Shown in pieces: positions 17,108-25,846 of a DNA stretch of 64,000 nucleotides. The position numbers and the translations under genes are program-made. Source of the stretch: JAKACA01 sp052143575 (lineage in GTDB: Bacteria > Actinomycetota > Acidimicrobiia > Acidimicrobiales > Bog-793); contig JBKQSP010000052.1 in assembly GCA_052143575.1 (NCBI GenBank), positions 41,430 through 105,429 of the forward strand. The letters are read 5' to 3'. How positions within the stretch are numbered: position 1 is the stretch's first letter; each line of letters begins with the position of its first letter. Under the pieces are notes generated by a model, which did no database searches, was not told the origin of the DNA, and worked only from the letters and a program-made list of their open reading frames with translations.

Positions 17108-17578
17108 TCACCCCCTCACGAATCCGGTCATGCGCCGGCCCCCGCGCCGCGGGGCCGGTGGCAGACGAAGAGCGTGGGCCGCAGCGTCGACGAGCCAGCT
17201 GTTGAGCGACACCCCGTCGCGAGCAGCCGCTCGCTCGGCTTGGGTCTTCAAGGCTTCCGGAAGGCGGAGCGTGACGCGTGCGACTTCGGCGTCGGTCCGC
17301 TCGACGGAGTCCGTGTCGGTGGAGGTGCCCCCCAAGGTGGTCACCGTCAGGGAGAGAATCGGATCGCTCCCTTGCAGGCGCACCTCCACCGACGTGCCGG
17401 GCAGGGATGCGGTCAGCTCGTCTGCAGCCTGCTGCAAGGCGTCGAGGAACCTCAAGCGCACGGCGGAACCCAACGCCTCCACCAGCACGTCAGCGACGCG
17501 ACGTGTGTCCTCGCCACCGACGGCGGCCGCACGCTTCAAGTCGTCTTCGAGTCCTTCGACAATCGGTGCCAGCAACAT
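17108..17578 (-). CDS. Ribbon-helix-helix (HicB/Arc-type) DNA-binding protein
   Basis: 156 aa. The N-terminal two thirds (about 1-90) is uncharacterised and amphipathic. Residues about 97-140 form an Arc/HicB-type ribbon-helix-helix: the strand VTLRLPEALK, then helices QAERAAARDG and SLNSWLVDAAAHAL. No toxin gene is adjacent; the neighbour is the DUF4097 gene. The start codon is embedded in an inverted repeat, which points to autoregulation. The transcript is predicted to be leaderless. Confidence 0.82.
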   Translation of the reverse strand: MLLAPIVEGLEDDLKRAAAVGGEDTRRVADVLVEALGSAVRLRFLDALQQAADELTASLPGTSVEVRLQGSDPILSLTVTTLGGTSTDTDSVERTDAEVARVTLRLPEALKTQAERAAARDGVSLNSWLVDAAAHALRLPPAPRRGGRRMTGFVRG

Positions 17579-17614
17579 GATGTCACTATGACATCACTCT
17601 TGACGTCTGTCAAG
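17578..17614 (-). promoter_or_regulatory. Leaderless promoter with two palindromes (predicted RHH autoregulation)
   Basis: TTGACA (17613-17608), a 17-base spacer and CATAGT (17590-17585), with the ATG 6 nt later. The inverted repeat TGATGTCA-CTA-TGACATCA (17578-17596) covers the -10 and the start codon. A second one, CTTGAC-GTCT-GTCAAG (17599-17614), covers the -35. Both are perfect. The encoded RHH protein is the obvious candidate to bind them. Confidence 0.75.
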
Positions 17615-17718
17615 CATCTTCCCGGTGTCAGCATGAAGTCGCAGGTCGGAAGCCTGCAAGCGCAGCCGAGGGAGCCTCCCACCAGCATCGAGGAGCCTGA
17701 TCACGGTACGATCCGGCC

Positions 17719-19563
17719 GTGGAGCCCGGGAAAGGCTCGCGCCCGCCGGCGCGCGACGACAAGGCGTCCGACCCCGGACAACCGCCGGAGGGCGCCGCGC
17801 CCACCTCATCCGGGGAGCCCCCGGGCAGCGGCGAGGAGCCGGACGGGGCGACCGGCCAGCTGGACCCTTCGGCCGAGCGCGACCTCGTCGCCGAGCGACT
17901 CGTCCGCACGCTGCTCGACCACTCGCCGGACATCATCACGGTCTTCAACGCCGACAGCTCGTGGCGTTACTCCAACGCCGCCGCCGCCCGCCTCCTCGGT
18001 GAGCTCCCCGACTTCGACCCGGTGACGGGCGTGCTGAGCCTCCTGCATGCCGACGACGTCTCGCTCGCCCTCGAGATGATGCGCCGCATCCAGACCGGAG
18101 AGCTCGGTCCCGAGGAGACCTTCGAAGTTCGTATCCTCGGCCAGAACGGTGAATGGCGGTATCTCGAGAGCACCGGCGAGAACCTCCTCGACGATCCCGT
18201 CGTGCAGGGCATCGTCATCCGCTCCGAGGACGTCACCGACCGGCGGGAGGCGCGAATCCGGCTCCGGGAGGCGAACGAGCGCTTGAGCACCCTCGTCGGT
18301 TCGCTCTACATGGCGGCCCTCGTCGAGGACACCGACCGTGTCATCGTCCTCACGAACGAAGCCTTCGTCGACCTCTTCGAGATCACCCGCCCGCCGGACA
18401 AGCTCATCGGCCGCACCTTGGCGGAACTGGGGCCGGAGCTGACGAGGCGCTTCGGCGACCCGACCCGGGTGCCAGGCCCCGACCGCGTGGCTCGAATCCT
18501 GCGGGAACGGCGCCGTGTCGTCGGGGACCGCATCGCCATGCTGGACGGTCGCGTGCTCGAGCGCGACTACGTGCCCATCTTCGTCGATCACGAGTACCGC
18601 GGGCACCTCTGGCTCTTCCGGGACATCTCCACGCAAGCGCGCAACGAGGCCGAGTGGACTCAGCTGCTCGCCACCCAGCGCGAGGAGAACGAGCGTCTCG
18701 TCGAGCTGGACCGCGTGAAGGCCTCCTTCCTGGCGGAGATCTCCCATGAGCTGCGAACCCCGCTGACGTCGATCCTCAGCTTCACCGATCTGCTGCGTGA
18801 CGGGATCGGGCGGGACGAGCCGGCCGAGCAGGTGGAGTTCCTCGACATCATCACGCGCAACGCCGACCGGCTCCTTCGCCTCGTCGACGATCTCGTCCTG
18901 CTCGACCGTGCCGAGACGGGCATCCTTCCCGTCGAGTGGGGCACCTTCGATCTGCCCTCTGTCGTGCAGCGAGCCATCACGACGTTCTCGCGGCAGGCGG
19001 AGTCGAAGAGCATCGCCATCGAGAGCACCCTCGGCGAAGGTCCCCACGTCTTCGGAGATGCCCAGCGGATCGCCCAGCTCCTCGATGTCCTGCTGTCGAA
19101 CGCTCTCAAGTTCACTCCTGAGGGCGGCCACGTCGCCGTGACGGCGACGCCGAGCGAGGATCACTGGTTCGTCTCCGTGACCGATACGGGCATGGGCGTG
19201 CCGCACGGCGAGCGCGAAGCGCTCTTCGAGCGCTTCTACCGCGCCTCGAACGCCCGCGCAGCGCGCATCCCCGGGTCGGGACTCGGCCTCTCCGTGGCGC
19301 GGGCGATCGCCCGCATGCACGGTGGGGAGATCTCCATCACGAGCGGCGAGGGAGGCGGCACGGTCGTGCTCGTCACGATCCCCGTCGGTTCCCACCAGGA
19401 TCTCGAGCCGGGGTCGGGCGAGGACGAGGCCTACGACGAAGCGGACCTCGACCTCTTCGCCGACTTGGGCCCCGAGCCGGCGCCGGAGGAGGCGGCAGGC
19501 ACGCCGCCACGACCGGAGCCCGAGCCCGAGGCGGGGACCGAGGACGCTCCGGCTGATGGCTGA
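17719..19563 (+). CDS. Soluble PAS-domain sensor histidine kinase
   Basis: Two-component sensor of 614 aa with no membrane segment, so it senses a cytoplasmic signal. The order is: Pro/Gly-rich N terminus (1-50), PAS with PAC (about 65-180), second PAS-like domain (about 195-310), HisKA with phospho-accepting H343 in ISHELRTPL, and HATPase_c (about 440-560) with the N, G1 (DTGMG) and G2 (GSGLGLSVA) boxes. An acidic tail follows. GTG start. It overlaps the response regulator by 8 bases (ATGGCTGA), so the two are translationally coupled cognates. Confidence 0.92.
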   Translation: MEPGKGSRPPARDDKASDPGQPPEGAAPTSSGEPPGSGEEPDGATGQLDPSAERDLVAERLVRTLLDHSPDIITVFNADSSWRYSNAAAARLLGELPDFDPVTGVLSLLHADDVSLALEMMRRIQTGELGPEETFEVRILGQNGEWRYLESTGENLLDDPVVQGIVIRSEDVTDRREARIRLREANERLSTLVGSLYMAALVEDTDRVIVLTNEAFVDLFEITRPPDKLIGRTLAELGPELTRRFGDPTRVPGPDRVARILRERRRVVGDRIAMLDGRVLERDYVPIFVDHEYRGHLWLFRDISTQARNEAEWTQLLATQREENERLVELDRVKASFLAEISHELRTPLTSILSFTDLLRDGIGRDEPAEQVEFLDIITRNADRLLRLVDDLVLLDRAETGILPVEWGTFDLPSVVQRAITTFSRQAESKSIAIESTLGEGPHVFGDAQRIAQLLDVLLSNALKFTPEGGHVAVTATPSEDHWFVSVTDTGMGVPHGEREALFERFYRASNARAARIPGSGLGLSVARAIARMHGGEISITSGEGGGTVVLVTIPVGSHQDLEPGSGEDEAYDEADLDLFADLGPEPAPEEAAGTPPRPEPEPEAGTEDAPADG

Positions 19564-20317
19564 AGGCCATGGCGGCGAGGCCGACCGAGCGGCAGGCGGG
19601 ACGGGGGCGACCGTGCTTGTCGTAGAGGACGACCGTGACATCGCCCGCGCCCTGTCGACGCTGCTCGGCCGCGCCGGCTACGAGGTGGAGACCGTCGGCG
19701 ACGGTTTAGAGGGGTTGCGCCGCTTCCATGCCGTCGGCCCCAGCCTCGTCATCCTCGACGTCGGCCTCCCGTCGCTCGACGGTTGGACCGTGCTCGAACG
19801 CATCCGCGAGCTCAGCGACGCCCCGATCCTGATGCTCACGGCCCTCGACACCGAGATGGACAAGGTGCGCGGCCTGCGTGGGGGCGCCGACGACTACGTG
19901 TCGAAGCCCTTCGGCAATCAGGAGCTGCTTGCCCGAGTGGAAGCGCTCCTGCGGCGGCACGCCTCGCCGGCGGCCGACGCCGTGCGCCCGCCGGAAGCGC
20001 TGCATCGCCAGCCGCGCTACGAGGACGGCAACGTCCTCATCGACATCGGGGCCCACCGCATCGAGGTGCAGGGCCGCCCCGTCGACCTGACTCCGCTCGA
20101 GTTCCAGCTGCTCGACGTGCTGCTGCGCCATGCCGGCAAGATCCTCACGACCGAGCAGATCCTGCAGCTGGCCTGGCGCGACCCGACTGCCACCGGGCCC
20201 GACCGGGTCAAGTTCACCGTCCTCCGTTTGCGCCGCAAGCTCGGATGGTCGGCCCCGGGCGAAGGTCCCATCGAGACGGTGAGGGGTTTCGGGTACCGGT
20301 TCAGCCCTCGGAGCTGA
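19556..20317 (+). CDS. OmpR/PhoB-family response regulator
   Basis: 253 aa. The receiver domain (about 18-135) has the acidic pair ED and phosphorylation site D68 (ILDVGLPSLDGW), T/A switch region MLTALD and K in DYVSKPF. The C-terminal winged-helix domain (about 155-250) ends in ETVRGFGYRF, typical of OmpR/PhoB. Start chosen at the ATG inside the end of the kinase gene; further upstream the frame has no receiver sequence. Targets unknown. Confidence 0.94.
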   Translation: MAEGHGGEADRAAGGTGATVLVVEDDRDIARALSTLLGRAGYEVETVGDGLEGLRRFHAVGPSLVILDVGLPSLDGWTVLERIRELSDAPILMLTALDTEMDKVRGLRGGADDYVSKPFGNQELLARVEALLRRHASPAADAVRPPEALHRQPRYEDGNVLIDIGAHRIEVQGRPVDLTPLEFQLLDVLLRHAGKILTTEQILQLAWRDPTATGPDRVKFTVLRLRRKLGWSAPGEGPIETVRGFGYRFSPRS

Positions 20318-20392
20318 GGTCGGGGCCGCATTGCTACCGGTTTGCAACCGGGTGGAAACCGGGTTCTCACCTGCGAAGATCACGATGAGGCC

Positions 20393-21295
20393 ATGGCAGC
20401 GAGGGAAGCCGCAGCAGGGCGCGTGCTCGTCGTGGAGGACGACGAGTCCACGGCCCTCTTCGTCACCCGCGTCCTGTCGCGCAACGGCTTCGAGGCCGCT
20501 TGGGTGACCGATGCCGAGCAGGCGAGCGAACGACTCGACAACGAGCGCTTCGACGTGCTGCTGGCCGACTGCCGGCTGCCCGGCCGCAACGGCATGGAGC
20601 TCGCCCGCGACACGCGGCAGTCGCAGCCGGGCATGGGCATCGCCGTCATGACCTCGTTCGCCGAGACGCACACCGAGCAGGCCGCTCGCTGCAACGGCGC
20701 CGACGACTTCTTCGAGAAGCCCCTTCACTCTTCAAACTTCGTCGCCCGCATCCGGGATCTCGTGACACGCTCGAGATCCTCCGAGGTGCGGGCAGGTTCT
20801 CCATCGTCGCGAGGGGCCACACAGGCAAGCCCGATGGAGTCGGCCCCGGAGGCATCGCCCCGAAACGATGCCTCCGGGCCGCTGCATGTCGCAGGAAGCG
20901 GGTCCGACGAGCGAGTGGTGGCGAGGGACATCGCTCTTGCTCAAGTGGACGCCGCGGTAGCCGAAGGCGCTGCCCAGCCTCGGCATGAGGGCACCGACGA
21001 CGACCGTCGGACCCGCTTCACTGCGCTCTCGTCCGCAGAGGATCTTGACGGTTCCGGCTGCGAGGGGTGGCGGGACGCGTTCCTGCGTGAGGAGGCCGGC
21101 CCAGGTGACCGGGACCTCCTCGCGCGGGCTGCGCACCCAGCCCTCGGCTACCTGATCGCCCACGGCCTCGTCGTCCCGCGGGTTGTCGAGCCCGTGCTCA
21201 TGTGGGCCTCCGGCGCCCCCGCTGTCTCGATCGGTTCCAACGCCGGCAGAGTCACGGCGCCCGTGACACGGCCAGGATGGTCGCTCGCTCGCTGA
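20393..21295 (+). CDS. Response-regulator receiver protein with non-coding-like C-terminal extension
   Basis: Residues about 10-130 are a clear receiver domain: EDD acidic cluster, phosphorylation site D59 in LADCRLPGRNG, and K in FFEKPLHS. After about residue 133 (base 20790) the frame stays open but changes character: third-codon GC falls from near 95% to roughly 55-60%, the sequence has no recognisable domain, and a long hairpin interrupts it at 20842-20880. The real gene may be a single-domain regulator of about 135 residues whose stop was lost by frameshift or fusion. It follows the OmpR regulator by 75 bases. Confidence 0.65.
   Translation: MAAREAAAGRVLVVEDDESTALFVTRVLSRNGFEAAWVTDAEQASERLDNERFDVLLADCRLPGRNGMELARDTRQSQPGMGIAVMTSFAETHTEQAARCNGADDFFEKPLHSSNFVARIRDLVTRSRSSEVRAGSPSSRGATQASPMESAPEASPRNDASGPLHVAGSGSDERVVARDIALAQVDAAVAEGAAQPRHEGTDDDRRTRFTALSSAEDLDGSGCEGWRDAFLREEAGPGDRDLLARAAHPALGYLIAHGLVVPRVVEPVLMWASGAPAVSIGSNAGRVTAPVTRPGWSLAR
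20842..20880. terminator. Long GC hairpin, possible terminator of the two-component locus
   Basis: A 15-bp stem with one bulged C: GGCCCCGGAGGCATCG pairs with CGATGCCTCCGGGCC around an 8-base loop. There is no following T-run, so it is a weak call as an intrinsic terminator; a REP-like element is an alternative. It lies inside the nominal frame of the receiver gene. Confidence 0.5.
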
Positions 21296-21451
21296 ACAGG
21301 GCCGTCCCGCCTCCGGCATCGAGGGCAGGCCGATGTTCATCTCACGTTCACCGAGACGCCACTCTTTTGTCATCTGACGCCTTCCCGCGTCACACGGCCG
21401 CGTGTATGGTGCGGACAATTCATTACGTGCGTGTGACGAGGGAGGAGCATC

Positions 21452-22657
21452 ATGGCTCAAGGAAACCGTCCCATCGGACCGGGAAGACCCGCCTACGACC
21501 GACGTCGCTTCCTTCGCAATGCGGGGCTCGGCGCGGCTGGGCTCGCCGGCGGGGCGCTGCTTGAAGCCTGCGGCAGTTCGAGCTCCGCCACCACGACGAC
21601 GACCCTGGCCGCCGGTGCCACCACGACGACGATGTCCATGGCGTCGCTCACGGCGGCCGCCAAGCAAGAGGGCAAGCTCAATCTCATCGCCGACCCGTAC
21701 AACTGGGCGAACTACGGCACCCAGGGCACGCCGAACACCGTCATCGGCGAGTTCCATGCTCTCTACGGGATCGACTGCCCCGTGACGAACCCGGAGGGCA
21801 CCTCGGCCGAGGAGCTGGCCGCCATCAACGCCGACAAGGGGACGGGCAACGCCCCCGACGCCGTCGACGTCTCGCTCGCCATCGCCGCCACGGGCGTCAC
21901 CCAAGGCGTCTTTGCTCCCTACAAGGTGTCGACGTGGGACTCCATCCCCGACTCCATGAAGGACCCGAACGGTCTCTGGACCGGCGACTACTACGGCGTC
22001 ATCTCCTTCGGCACGAACACGAAGGTCGTGAAGAACCCCCCGCAGACGTGGTCGGACCTCTTGAAGCCGGAGTACAAGGGTCAGGTCTCCATCGACGGCA
22101 GCCCGGCATCAGCCGGCGACGCCCTCGCCGCCGTCTTCAGCGCCGCCCTCGCCAACGGTGGGTCCCTCGACAACATCATGCCGGGCCTCGAGTTCTTCCA
22201 GCACCTGAAGTCGATCGGGAACTTCAACCCGGTGGACTGCTACTCGGCCAACATCGTGAGCGGCTCGACCCCGATCGCCATCATCTGGGACTACCTCAAC
22301 ATCGGCTACCGCAAGCAGTACCCGAACATCGACTACGTGGTGAGCCTGCCGACGACCGGCAAGTACGGCGGCATCTACTGCCAGGCGATCAACAAGCAAG
22401 CGCCCCACCCGAACGCCGCTCGCCTCTGGCTGGAGTACCTCTACTCGGACCAGGGCCAGCTCGAGTACCTCGCCGGCTACGTCCACCCGGCGCGCTACGA
22501 AGCGCTCGTGACCGCCGGCAAGGTCCCCGCATCGTTGGCAGCCGAGCTGCCGACCGCCGCCGAGTACGCCGGTACCCAGTTCGCCACCTTGGACCAGATC
22601 ACCAAGGCGAGCGCCGTGTGCGTAGCGAACTGGGACAAGATGGTAGGCGGTCAGTAG
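21452..22657 (+). CDS. ABC transporter substrate-binding lipoprotein (PotD/FbpA/AEP-binding type)
   Basis: Extracellular solute-binding protein of 401 aa. The N terminus has a twin-arginine motif (RRRF, 17-20), a hydrophobic stretch and lipobox LLEAC with C40, so it is exported folded by Tat and lipid-anchored. A Ser/Thr linker precedes a mature domain of the spermidine/iron/2-aminoethylphosphonate-binding cluster (for example WTGDYYGVISFGTNT and QAINKQAPHPNAARLWLEY). GGGAGGAG precedes the ATG. It is first in a four-gene importer operon followed by a phosphoesterase, which favours a phosphorus-containing ligand (inference). Confidence 0.88.
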   Translation: MAQGNRPIGPGRPAYDRRRFLRNAGLGAAGLAGGALLEACGSSSSATTTTTLAAGATTTTMSMASLTAAAKQEGKLNLIADPYNWANYGTQGTPNTVIGEFHALYGIDCPVTNPEGTSAEELAAINADKGTGNAPDAVDVSLAIAATGVTQGVFAPYKVSTWDSIPDSMKDPNGLWTGDYYGVISFGTNTKVVKNPPQTWSDLLKPEYKGQVSIDGSPASAGDALAAVFSAALANGGSLDNIMPGLEFFQHLKSIGNFNPVDCYSANIVSGSTPIAIIWDYLNIGYRKQYPNIDYVVSLPTTGKYGGIYCQAINKQAPHPNAARLWLEYLYSDQGQLEYLAGYVHPARYEALVTAGKVPASLAAELPTAAEYAGTQFATLDQITKASAVCVANWDKMVGGQ

Positions 22658-22686
22658 CCCGAGCTCATCGGCACTGAGGGGGTCAG

Positions 22687-23595
22687 ATGGCACTGGCGGA
22701 GCTCACCGACAGTGGGCTCGCAGGGAACGTCCTCGTCGGGTCGGCGCCGCCCAAGCGACGGCGCGCCCGGCGATGGGCGTTCCTCGGTGTCCTCCCCTTC
22801 GCCGCTTACATCGCGATCTTCCTGCTCATCCCGACCGGTGAGCTGATCGTCAACGCCTTCCGAACGCCGAGCGGCGCCTTCACCCTGCACAACATCGACG
22901 ACATCTTCCACGCCCCCTTCCCGTCGTCGTTCGTGTTCTCGCTCGAGCTGTCGGCCATGAGCGCCCTCTGGGGCGGCATCCTCGGCTTCCTCGTCGCCAA
23001 CGCCGTGCTCCACCACGGCATCCCGCGCTGGGTACGACCTGCCTACCTCTCGTTCTCGGGCATGGCGGCGAACTTCGCCGGCGTCCCGCTTGCCTTCGCC
23101 TTCACCGCCACGCTCGGCTCGCTCGGCGTCGTCACCGGTCTGTTGAAGCACGCCGGCTTCGACATCTACCCGGCCTTCAGCCTGCAAGCCCTCATGGGCG
23201 CCTCGCTCGTCTACCTCTTCTTCCAGTTCCCCCTCATGATCCTGCTCATGATCCCGGTCATCGAAGGCTTGCGAAAGGAGTGGCGGGAGGCGGCGTCCAA
23301 CCTCGGGGCGTCGTCGTTCGCCTACTGGCGGTACGTCGGGCTGCCGGTCATCACCCCCTCGTTGCTCGGACTCATGGTGCTGCTGTTCGGCAACGCCTTC
23401 TCCGCCTACGCCACGGCGGACGCCCTCGGCATCTCGAACCTCGTGACGATCCAGATCGCCCAGTTCATCAACGGCAACAACGTCTACGACCCGCAGGACG
23501 CCTACGCCCTCGCCTTCGGGATGATCGTGATCATCATCATCACCATCACGATCTACACGCTGCTGCAACGCCGGACGAGCCGATGGCTCAAGTAA
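22687..23595 (+). CDS. ABC transporter permease (importer, subunit 1)
   Basis: Inner-membrane permease of 302 aa with about six helices and the ATPase-coupling EAA loop seen as EWREAASNLGASSFAYWRYVGLPVI. Starts 29 nt after the substrate-binding gene and overlaps the second permease gene by 13 bases. It imports the same ligand as the preceding binding protein. Confidence 0.92.
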   Translation: MALAELTDSGLAGNVLVGSAPPKRRRARRWAFLGVLPFAAYIAIFLLIPTGELIVNAFRTPSGAFTLHNIDDIFHAPFPSSFVFSLELSAMSALWGGILGFLVANAVLHHGIPRWVRPAYLSFSGMAANFAGVPLAFAFTATLGSLGVVTGLLKHAGFDIYPAFSLQALMGASLVYLFFQFPLMILLMIPVIEGLRKEWREAASNLGASSFAYWRYVGLPVITPSLLGLMVLLFGNAFSAYATADALGISNLVTIQIAQFINGNNVYDPQDAYALAFGMIVIIIITITIYTLLQRRTSRWLK

Positions 23596-24425
23596 CGGCC
23601 ACACCCCCGCCGGCGGCGTCCCACCGGATACGCCGGGCGCGCAGCCGCGTGCCCGTCTGGCACGTGCTCTGGTTGGTGGTGGCGGCCATCTTCTTCTTGG
23701 CGCCGATCTACTCGGTCGTGCAGTTCAGCCTGGAGGGGACGACGCCGCCCCAGACCATCTTCCACTGGTACCACGCCGTCTTCGACGACCCGATGTTCCG
23801 GAGCTCGTTCTGGCTGTCCATCCAGATCTCGCTCGAGACGGTCGGGGTCAGTCTCCTGCTCATGGTGCCGACGGTCTTCTGGATCCACCTTCGCCTCCCA
23901 CGCCTGCGACCCGTGATGGACCTCATCTCGATCCTCCCCTTCGTCGTGCCCCCCATCGTGCTCATCGTCGGCTTGGCGCCGTTCCTGCGTGATTTCAGCA
24001 CCTGGCTCTTCGTGCGCCCCGAGGTCCTGGCCCTCATCTACGTCGTCTTCGCCCTGCCGTTCATGTACCGCTCGCTCGATGCCGGCCTTCGCGCCATCGA
24101 CCTGCGAACGCTCGTCGAGGCAGCCGAGAGCTTGGGTTCGTCGGTGCCGCGCACACTGCTGACGGTGATCCTGCCGAACCTGCGGGCCGCCATCATCGGG
24201 GGGTCGCTGCTGACCGTCGCCATCTCCATGGGGGAGTTCACGGTGGCGAGCCTGCTCGGCTTCTTCACGTTCCCGATCTACACCTATCAGGCGGGGACGA
24301 GCCTCGCCTACGAGGGAGTTGCCGTCTCGTTCCTCAGCTTCATCTTGGTCTGGGGTGCCATGCTGGCGCTGTACCTGCTCGGCCGAGGCGGCAGCAGCGC
24401 CGCCGGCGTCGCCATCAGGGAGTAG
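23583..24425 (+). CDS. ABC transporter permease (importer, subunit 2)
   Basis: Second permease of the heterodimer, 280 aa. Six helices are visible and the coupling loop reads TLVEAAESLGSSVPRTLLTVILPNL. The ATG at 23583 lies inside the last codons of the first permease gene. The ATPase gene follows after 11 nt. Confidence 0.92.
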   Translation: MAQVTATPPPAASHRIRRARSRVPVWHVLWLVVAAIFFLAPIYSVVQFSLEGTTPPQTIFHWYHAVFDDPMFRSSFWLSIQISLETVGVSLLLMVPTVFWIHLRLPRLRPVMDLISILPFVVPPIVLIVGLAPFLRDFSTWLFVRPEVLALIYVVFALPFMYRSLDAGLRAIDLRTLVEAAESLGSSVPRTLLTVILPNLRAAIIGGSLLTVAISMGEFTVASLLGFFTFPIYTYQAGTSLAYEGVAVSFLSFILVWGAMLALYLLGRGGSSAAGVAIRE

Positions 24426-24436
24426 GAAAGGTCACC

Positions 24437-25825
24437 ATGTCCACGGTTCAGCTCCGCGGTCTCCGTCGCACCTACGGGAGCGTCGTCGCCCTTGACCACC
24501 TCGATCTCAACATCACCTCGGGCGAGTTCGTCTCGCTCCTCGGGCCGAGCGGCTGTGGCAAGACGACGGCGTTGCGGATTGTCGCTGGTTTTGACTGGCC
24601 CGACTCGGGCGACGTGCTCGTGGACGGCCACGACGTCCTCGGCCAACCGGCGAACAAGCGTGACATGGGCATGGTCTTCCAGGCCTACAGCCTCTTTCCC
24701 AACATGACGGCACAGCAGAACGTCGAGTTCGGCCTTCGCATCCGCAAGCAGCACCACGAGCAGCGCAGCAAGCGGGCGCGCGAGCTGCTCGAGCTCGTCG
24801 GCCTCGGCAGCGCCATGGACCGCTACCCCCGGCAGATGTCGGGCGGTCAACAGCAGCGGGTCGCCCTCGCACGGTCGCTCGCCATCGAGCCGAAGGTCCT
24901 CCTGCTCGACGAGCCGCTCTCCGCCCTCGACGCCAAGGTGCGCGTGCAACTGCGCGAGGAGGTGCGCCGCATCCAGCTGGAGCTCGGCATCACGACGATC
25001 TACGTCACCCACGACCAGGAGGAGGCGCTCTCGATCTCCGACCGCGTGGCCGTCATGTCGGCGGGGCGCGTGGAGCAGCTGGGGACGCCGGCGCAGATCT
25101 ACAGCGGGCCCCGCACGGCCTTTGTTGCCAACTTCGTCGGCACCATGAACAAGATCGAGGGCGTCGTCGTCTCGCGCCAGGACCGCTCCGTTCGCTGTGG
25201 GCCCGTCACCGTCATCGTCGCCGACCAGTCCTTCAGCCACGCGGCCGGCGAGACCGTGGATCTCTACATTCGCCCCGAGGACGTGCGCGTCACGCTGCTC
25301 GCCGACGGCGCCCGCCCGCCAGCGGGCTCGCTCGAGGGGCGCGTGACGAGTCTCACCTTCCTCGGTCCCGTCACCCGCGTCGGCCTGCAGACGGCCCTCG
25401 GGACGCTGCTTTCCGACGTGTCCAGTGCCGTCGCCCTCGATCTGGCAGCGGACACGCCGGTGGCCGTCGAGCTGGACAGCTCGTCGCTCCGCTCGCTCGT
25501 CTCGGCGGACTCGTTGCAACCCGTGGAGGCGGCAGCGGACCCCAACGAGCCCGAGCCGGCGGGCGACACGACGCCCGAGGTGGTGCCGATCTACGGCGCT
25601 CCGATGGAACCGCTGGCGGAGACACCGCCGCCGCGGCCGGTATCGGAGCCCGGCTGGGGGGAGCCGCTGGGAGACGGCGCCGGCGGGCCGCAAGGCCCGG
25701 AGCCCGGAGAAGGCTCTGACGAGCCGTCGGACTCGGGCGATCCGTCGGGCCTGAAGGCCGCCGATCCGGCGCGGCCGGAGGTGGAGGGCAGGTCGGACTC
25801 GGCCCCGCCCGCCGCCTCGCGCTGA
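24437..25825 (+). CDS. ABC transporter ATP-binding protein with long disordered tail (PotA type)
   Basis: ATPase of 462 aa that powers the importer. Walker A is GPSGCGKT, the signature MSGGQQQRVALA, Walker B LLLDEPLSALD and the switch histidine lies in YVTHDQEEA. A TOBE-like domain fills about 240-350. The last ~100 residues are Pro/Glu/Gly-rich with no predicted fold, an addition that typical PotA proteins lack. Fourth gene of the importer operon. Confidence 0.93.
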   Translation: MSTVQLRGLRRTYGSVVALDHLDLNITSGEFVSLLGPSGCGKTTALRIVAGFDWPDSGDVLVDGHDVLGQPANKRDMGMVFQAYSLFPNMTAQQNVEFGLRIRKQHHEQRSKRARELLELVGLGSAMDRYPRQMSGGQQQRVALARSLAIEPKVLLLDEPLSALDAKVRVQLREEVRRIQLELGITTIYVTHDQEEALSISDRVAVMSAGRVEQLGTPAQIYSGPRTAFVANFVGTMNKIEGVVVSRQDRSVRCGPVTVIVADQSFSHAAGETVDLYIRPEDVRVTLLADGARPPAGSLEGRVTSLTFLGPVTRVGLQTALGTLLSDVSSAVALDLAADTPVAVELDSSSLRSLVSADSLQPVEAAADPNEPEPAGDTTPEVVPIYGAPMEPLAETPPPRPVSEPGWGEPLGDGAGGPQGPEPGEGSDEPSDSGDPSGLKAADPARPEVEGRSDSAPPAASR

Positions 25826-25846
25826 GAGAGGGGCGCCTGGCGCCGC

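Noticed and set aside
20732..21904. 390-codon minus-strand frame over the receiver tail
   Set aside because: No family pattern, and it would overlap the start of the binding-protein gene; codon use is no better than the plus strand.
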